A stretch of 26,614 bases of DNA from Chytridium lagenaria (taxonomy: Eukaryota > Chytridiomycota > Chytridiomycetes > Chytridiales > Chytridiaceae): the NCBI GenBank assembly GCA_025449115.1, contig JAHLKC010000263.1, positions 1 to 26,614 of the forward strand. The letters run 5' to 3'. The position numbers and the translations under genes are program-made. Under the pieces are notes generated by a model that was not told the origin of the DNA, searched no databases, and worked only from the letters and a program-made list of their open reading frames with translations. Positions 21,146 through 26,614 of this stretch are shown here, in pieces; within the stretch, counting starts at the first letter, position 1; each line of letters begins with the position of its first letter.

Positions 21146-24100
21146 ATGAGGCCTCTGGCACTTCATGGGTTATGTACGTTGGTCATCCTTCTGACATGTA
21201 GATATGTTGCATCTCAGAGAGTTAAAATACCGATTGGGATACTCCTCCCATATCAACGTAAGTACGATGCCTCATATTTGCCTCTTGCTTCAGGTGCATG
21301 ACCCGAAAAAGTTGACTAACCCAAAACAGATCCCACTTTCAATATCTCCATCCGTCCCGCTATTGAGACCATGGCATGGATCATCAACAATCACCCGAAA
21401 TACAGCATACCCGGTGCCGAGGTTGAAATTCGGTGGAAGGATTCTCAAGAGACATTTAGAGGAAGTGTTACTGGGGCCATTGAACTGGCCATGCAGGACA
21501 AGGTTGTTGGAATCGTTGGGGAATGGACTTCTGGGAGAACTAAACCAACCATTGGTTTGAAGTAGCGGCGAGGTATTGGACTAACATCTTTATCTTCAGT
21601 GGCTTTAAACAAGTTTCAGGTAAGTCAACAATTGTCTACGTAAGTTCGTGAAATAAATAATCATATTATAGGTATATCAATGTTCTACACCGGCCACAGA
21701 TCCAACCCTATCCAACAAAGATGTATACAAGTATCATTTCCGAATAAGTACGCTAGCTTAAATTAGAAACCCTTCTAATCGTAGCAGTTCCATCAGATGA
21801 AGCTCAAGGTCGAATAGTAGCTCAATTCGTCAAAAGGTTCGGATGGAAGCAGGTGGCTATAATGGCAGTGAATACTGGGTATGGGGTCGGATGTCAGTAT
21901 GGTTTCTTACACCATTCTCGCCGTGATTTTAATTATGTTGAACTAAAATACCAGTGATTAATAACTAACGAATATCAATATAGTGTCAACCCACTTTCTC
22001 ATGGAGGCTCGTAAACTTAACATTACAATTTTGGCTTCCACGTCGTATTCTTCTCTCAAGATTCTTATGCCAGCCAGATGCAGTCCATATCGGATTCAGG
22101 AGCAAGGATTATTCTGTTCTTTGGCTACGACACCGACCTTCTTTACGTCATAAGAGATGCAAAAGCTTTGGACTGGTGGGGCCAAAGGTATGATACTTAG
22201 ATGACTTAGAAATTATTAAACAAGTTTAAAGTATGTTTGGATTGGAACGGATGGGCTAGAGTCTCTATTGGACGTATTTTCTGCAAGTAAGTCTGCACTT
22301 GACTCCCTCATAATATAATATTTTCCACGAGACAGCAAAGTTTATTCCTATTACCGATCTCGATGGACCTTATGTATAGTACTATCTCAGGGCCAAAGGA
22401 GGGTAGCGTCTTTTCCGAGTTTCGGAGCAAGTAAGTTTAGAGGCGTTAGCGGCTCAGTGACAAAAACCAAGGTATAAGGCTGCATATCGGTCTTCACCTT
22501 CTGCCTGGGGCTACTTTCATGCAGACTGCCTTATTGTCCTAGTTGAAGGAATCAAGAGACTATTGTCAGTGGGGTTCACCATGACGGATATTTTGGAAAG
22601 AAACACGAATGTTTCGCTTGTCGAGTTTTTGAGGCTCAATATGACGGGGACAACGGGGCCTTTAATATTTTTCAGATAATGGAGACCGTATAGAGTAAGC
22701 ATACACGAATGCACAATATTTAAAGCCTTTATTACTGATTACGTTTTTTTTCTTATATTAATAGCGGTTACATGTATAAAAATGTTTTCCGCGGCTCGTT
22801 ACGAGATATAGCGAGATCAGATTTTTATGGAACGTTTACCACAGAAGCAAGTGTTATATTTAATGGAGGTAAAAGCCAGCCTCCTTTGGATGGCCTCGAA
22901 CCTACTCTTGAAGAGATCGAGACGCAGTCTCGGTTCTCCTTAATTCTCCTTGGCACGTGCGGTTTTGGTCTTTCACTTGTCTTGGCTTCCGTATGTGTTC
23001 TTGTGAAAAAGCGAAACTCTTTCACAGTCAAGATTACATCGTTTCCGTTCCTCATGATATCGAGTGCTGGTATCTCTATAGAATATATCAGCGTGATATG
23101 TTACTTAATGAACTTTCGGCATGTATCGAGGCTATGCTCTGTTGATTTGTGGTTGGGGTGGTTAGGATATGCTTTGTTTATTCAAGGTTATTTCTATAAT
23201 TTTATGTAAAATAGATGCTGACTTTCTGTAGGATACCTGCCCAAGCTACTTCGACTTTACATGATATATAACAAGAGATCGGTTAGAGAAAATGTAAGTA
23301 GTGCTGAAAGTGTTTGTTCCCGCCGGTCTATACTAAATCAAATAATCAGACGATGCATTTCTTCAAAGACACGTTGCTTATTCCATTATCTTCCATACTT
23401 CCGTTTATTAATCTCGTCACTTTGGCACTTTGGACCTTTCTCCCTGGAATGCAATCGGTGCAAGTGGACGGATTCAGCAAAGACATTTATTACATTGAAT
23501 GCCACTCGCCGCATGATTCCGCTTACACAACGACACTTCTTGTATTTAACGGCCTTCATCTCCTCTGTCTAAGCGTGTTAGCATTCACGACAAGAAAAGT
23601 GCCAGTACCGTTCCAAGAAAATTCCTATATTTTGTATGCTGCCAAATTGATATTTGTGAGCGCGATCGTGGTGCTAGCATTTATGAGCGTCAATGGAGGA
23701 GGTTTATTCATGGCAAGGCTGAGGATTCTCCTAACAGTTGTAACAACATTCGTAGTCTTTTTCTTGACGGTTAGTTCTTTTTAATTTAAGTTGCTGTTTT
23801 ATCTCACTTGCGCCTTCCTTTGCTATATTCAGATTGGAAGAGTCGCTCTGTCCACGGTATTTGAGGACAGCAACTTCGCTTCCCTGCACAATGAAGCGGA
23901 GAGCATACATACAGCAGCTATCGGACAGGACGCTACCTTTCAATTCTTCAAAGAGAGATGTCATGCAACGTTGCTTGTAAAGGTATCAACCCGCAAAGAT
24001 TGATACATCTGTCGCTGGTATTAACCAATATGCCAGGATTCTTCAAAGATGTTTGCCACTTGGAGGCCATGTTTCCTCGTCTACTATTTCAAAACTCGAC

Positions 24101-24420
24101 TTTTGGCCATTGTCGATAAAGAAACAAATGTGCGCATCCTTCTGCATCTTCATACAGTGTAAGCATACTAACCGGCTACGATTTAGCTTGGACCCACGGT
24201 GTTTGTTAAGGAAGGGACTGTGCTTGATGCATCAACCGTCTTCCCTAGCTGTGCGGAAGTGCGCATGGGCCGATCGTACCTCTTTCTCTTCCCAAACCCC
24301 AGTAGCCTTAACACCTTCCTTGATACAACTGCGATCGACAGCGAGGAGGATGCTCCATCGCCTGACAATGTCCCCGACCCCATACCATCACAAGAGCAAG
24401 ATGATGCCGTTGCTACATGA
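21146..24420 (+). CDS. Class C G-protein-coupled receptor, GABA-B-like
   Basis: ATG 21146 opens a signal peptide (LHGLCTLVILLTCRYVAS) followed by a periplasmic-binding-type ligand domain: IPIGILLPYQHPTFNISIRP, VVGIVGEWTSGRTKPTI, QCSTPATDPTLSNKDVYKYH, IPSDEAQGRIVAQFVKRFGW and DSGARIILFFGYDTDLLYVI. The linker ends QPPLDGLEPTLEEIETQ. Seven helices follow: LILLGTCGFGLSLVLASV, SFPFLMISSAGISIEYISV, LGWLGYALFIQGYLPKLLRL, IPLSSILPFINLVTLALWTF, TTTLLVFNGLHLLCLSVLAF, YILYAAKLIFVSAIVVLAFM and ILLTVVTTFVVFFLTIGRVA. An acidic tail ends DDAVAT. About 15 exons: 21146-21257, 21330-21554, 21600-21619, 21672-21747, 21788-21892, 21984-22187, 22225-22286, 22336-22430, 22472-22694, 22765-23186, 23232-23293, 23350-23769, 23833-23982, 24037-24129 and 24187-24420. 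Frame slips occur near 22041, 22377 and 22670, all in the ligand domain; the seven-helix part is intact. The last donor is ambiguous (24130 or about 24160). The ligand is unknown, and GABA binding cannot be assumed. Confidence 0.9.
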
Positions 24421-24441
24421 AAAGTGAACGCGCAATTCCAA

Positions 24442-24447
24442 AATAAA
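24442..24447 (+). terminator. Candidate polyadenylation signal AATAAA of the GPCR gene
   Basis: AATAAA lies 22 bases after the GPCR stop codon and 17 bases before the RPN1 start. If used, cleavage would fall inside the RPN1 5' coding region. Confidence 0.4.
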
Positions 24448-24463
24448 ATTTCAAAGAGAAGCA

Positions 24464-26614
24464 ATGACCCAAGAGATTGAAAAGGTCACTTCACCAAAGG
24501 ATGTGAAGATGGAGGATGCTAGCGCTCCTGCAGAGGGCGAGAAGAAGGCAGGGAAGAAGGATGATAAGAAGAAGGAGGAGGATGAGCTGGTAGGAGATTC
24601 TGGTTTCTTCATTAGCAGCTTTTGGAAACAGTTGGATGGACTATGTCAGCATATGCCTGGCTGAAAAAATGCTGCATCAGAGGGGTACACCCGCGTTGTT
24701 GACACTGTATGGATTGACATGGGGTTCCCTAAATCGTGTGAACTCGTCTACGGATTATGTATGGGTCCATCGCTTACGCACTTGTCTCTTTACTTTATAT
24801 CGTAATAGTCGGAGGAGGACCAGAAGCTCAAATCCGAACTCGAAATGCTGGTGGAGCGGCTCAAGGTAAAGCATCAACATAGCTATCGTTGTTTCTGTGC
24901 GGCGAATCGTCTCTTTATAGGCTTAGTTCTGAATGATATATGTATGCAGGAGACCAACGTTTCTCTGCACCACCCTGCACTGGAAGCGTTGCGAACCCAA
25001 ATCCGTACCGCCACCAGTTCCATGACCTCTGTCCCGAAGCCTCTCAAGTTTTTGAGACCTCAATACGCTGTTCTTAAGGAAATCTACAATGGATGGCCGG
25101 ACAGCGAGAACAAGGTGGGATTTTTTGCGAGCGGCACTTTTCATGAATACATTTCCATGACGCGAGTTTTGGCTGCCAACAGAGGTTCCTTGCCGATATT
25201 CTCTCGATTCTCGCGATGAACTTACTCGGACGATGGAAACCGCGAGAGTTTGCAGTTCAGATTTCTTGGATCAACGGAGCCTTTGGGATCATGGGGACAT
25301 GAATACGTTCGGTGGGATTTTAACTGTTCTTTGTATATGCCGTGGCATTGGATGACGCATCTCTGACTCGTTTCCTTCTTCCATTTGTCTTGTTTCCCGT
25401 CTGCTGCCTCTTGTTTTCTCGAAAATAGCCACGTCGCCTCTGAAATCATCGCCGAATATACCTCCCGTCTCGAAAAGGAGCTGCCTAGGGACGACTTGAT
25501 TAAATTAGCCCTTGAAATTGTTCCTTTCTTTTTAAAGCACAACGCTGAAGCCGACGCGTGCGATTTGTTGCTAGAGTTGGAGAACATAGAGTTGTTAATC
25601 AACTATGTCGACAAGGATACCTACGCAAGAATATGTCTTTACATCGTCAGGTATTTCTTCTGGCGTTCACTAAGAAATGATGCTTACAATATATCAATCT
25701 CAGCTGCGTGCAGTACGTTGCGCCTCCGGACGATGTATCCATCTTGAAGACTGCTCACGCCATTTACCGAAAGGTTGGGGAATATCCTCAGGCGCTCCTT
25801 CTCGCGATTAAGCTCAACGACATGGACTTGGTGAAGGAGGATTTCGACAGCGCTGAGGATCCGTAAGTTTTTCTAGGATTCGCTTCTCCATAGTCTTACA
25901 ATTTGTGTCTAGTATTTTGAAAAAGCAACTGGCGTACATTCTTGCTCGTCACCAAATCTCTATCGAAACCGGATCAGAGGAGATTTCTGAGATTCTTCAC
26001 AACACCCATCTCTCTGAGAGCTTCATTGCCCTTGCACGTGACCTTGACGTTCTGGAGCCTAAGACCCCGAGGATATTACAAGAGCCACCTGGAAAACATC
26101 CGTTAGTTTTTTTTAACCTTATCTCTGGATTATCATTACTTTGGCCATGTTAATGTACTTATGTATTTTATCTCTCATTAGGCCCTGGTGCTGCTTCTGC
26201 TAATGTCGACTCTGCCCGCCACAACCTCGCGTCTACATTTGTGAACGCATTTGTGAATGCTGGATTTGGAGCGGATAAGCTTATGACCACTGGAAGAGGG
26301 AAGCTCTTGGATTTACAAGAACAAGGATATCGGTATGTATCTTTCTACTTAATATTTTCAAACCATCCCGCATTTCATCTTTTTAATTACGTACTTTAAG
26401 GCATGTTGAGCGCTGCAGCCTTCGCTTGGTGTTATCTTGTTGTGGGACGTTGAGGTTCGGATTGACCCAAATCGACAAGTTCTTGTACTCCACTGATGAC
26501 TACATTAAGGTAAGCTGCCTCTCCTGTTTTATTGTTAATCGAACAATTTTTGACTAACTGTAATTCGATTAGGCGGGTGGTATTATGGCCATTGGTCTTG
26601 TTACTAGCGGCATT
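24464..26614 (+). CDS. RPN1: 26S proteasome regulatory subunit RPN1 (PSMD2), N-terminal part, runs off the window
   Basis: RPN1 is the base subunit of the 19S regulatory particle that docks ubiquitin receptors and Ubp6. ATG 24464 opens an acidic/Lys-rich head ([16 protein letters not shown]), exon end 24589. Next come [19 protein letters not shown], then [71 protein letters not shown] (exons to 25311 and from 25429), [40 protein letters not shown] and [16 protein letters not shown]. After KTPEDIYKSHLEN (two bases missing at 26065-26078) come [15 protein letters not shown] and [16 protein letters not shown]. The last residues, [14 protein letters not shown], begin the first proteasome/cyclosome repeat. 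Introns are 50-200 bases with GT..AG ends. Frame slips also occur at 25219-25220 and in 26405-26455, where the expected GMLSAAAS and LLWDVE lie in different frames. Confidence 0.95.

Noticed and set aside
1..26614. Reading the broken genes as a cluster of pseudogenes
   Set aside because: Splice sites, catalytic motifs and flanking frames are preserved, and RPN1, which should be essential, carries the same type of break, so error is the simpler explanation.
1..26614. Transposons, viral genes, tRNA or rRNA
   Set aside because: No transposase, reverse transcriptase or integrase motif, no terminal repeats, and no tRNA T-loop (GGTTCRANNCC) in a plausible cloverleaf was seen by eye.

Overview
This window looks like nuclear DNA of a filamentous or zoosporic fungus. 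Genes on both strands are split by many short GT..AG introns (about 30 to 120 bases), several with a TACTAAC or CTAAC-like branch site. There are no Shine-Dalgarno operons. A class C (GABA-B-like) seven-helix receptor, an extracellular leucine-rich-repeat membrane protein and a plant-type GH35 beta-galactosidase together point to an early-diverging fungus, most likely a chytrid. That placement is inference; no marker gene was compared.

Layout. 69-2939 (+): SPRY-domain protein with long disordered tails and a GQGGI repeat. 2940-7600: gene-poor, with three weak minus-strand gene candidates and a diverged 316-base direct duplication. 10302-7913 (-): polyglutamine and acid-rich disordered protein. 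14175-10932 (-): membrane-anchored GH35 beta-galactosidase, the clearest enzyme here. 14601-14377 (-): small unassigned ORF. 16494-15258 (-): LRR receptor-like protein with a Ser/Thr stalk and one membrane helix. 17712-17034 and 18789-18197 (-): two related small secreted cysteine-rich proteins in tandem. 20787-19243 (-): F-box-like protein. 21146-24420 (+): class C GPCR. 24464-window end (+): 26S proteasome base subunit RPN1 (PSMD2), partial.

The most important cross-cutting observation is that nearly every gene, including RPN1, which should be essential, is interrupted by single-base frame shifts, many of them at homopolymers. The protein signal continues cleanly in another frame after each break. 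A uniform load across unrelated genes fits uncorrected sequencing or assembly errors better than pseudogenes, so frame breaks here should not be read as gene death. The coordinates below bridge those breaks.

Functionally, much of 10.9-24.4 kb encodes cell-surface or secreted products (GH35, LRR receptor-like protein, secreted pair, GPCR) next to ubiquitin/proteasome genes (F-box, RPN1). No operon-like or defence-like system was recognised, and this clustering may be chance. I found no CRISPR array, tRNA, rRNA, transposase or integrase.
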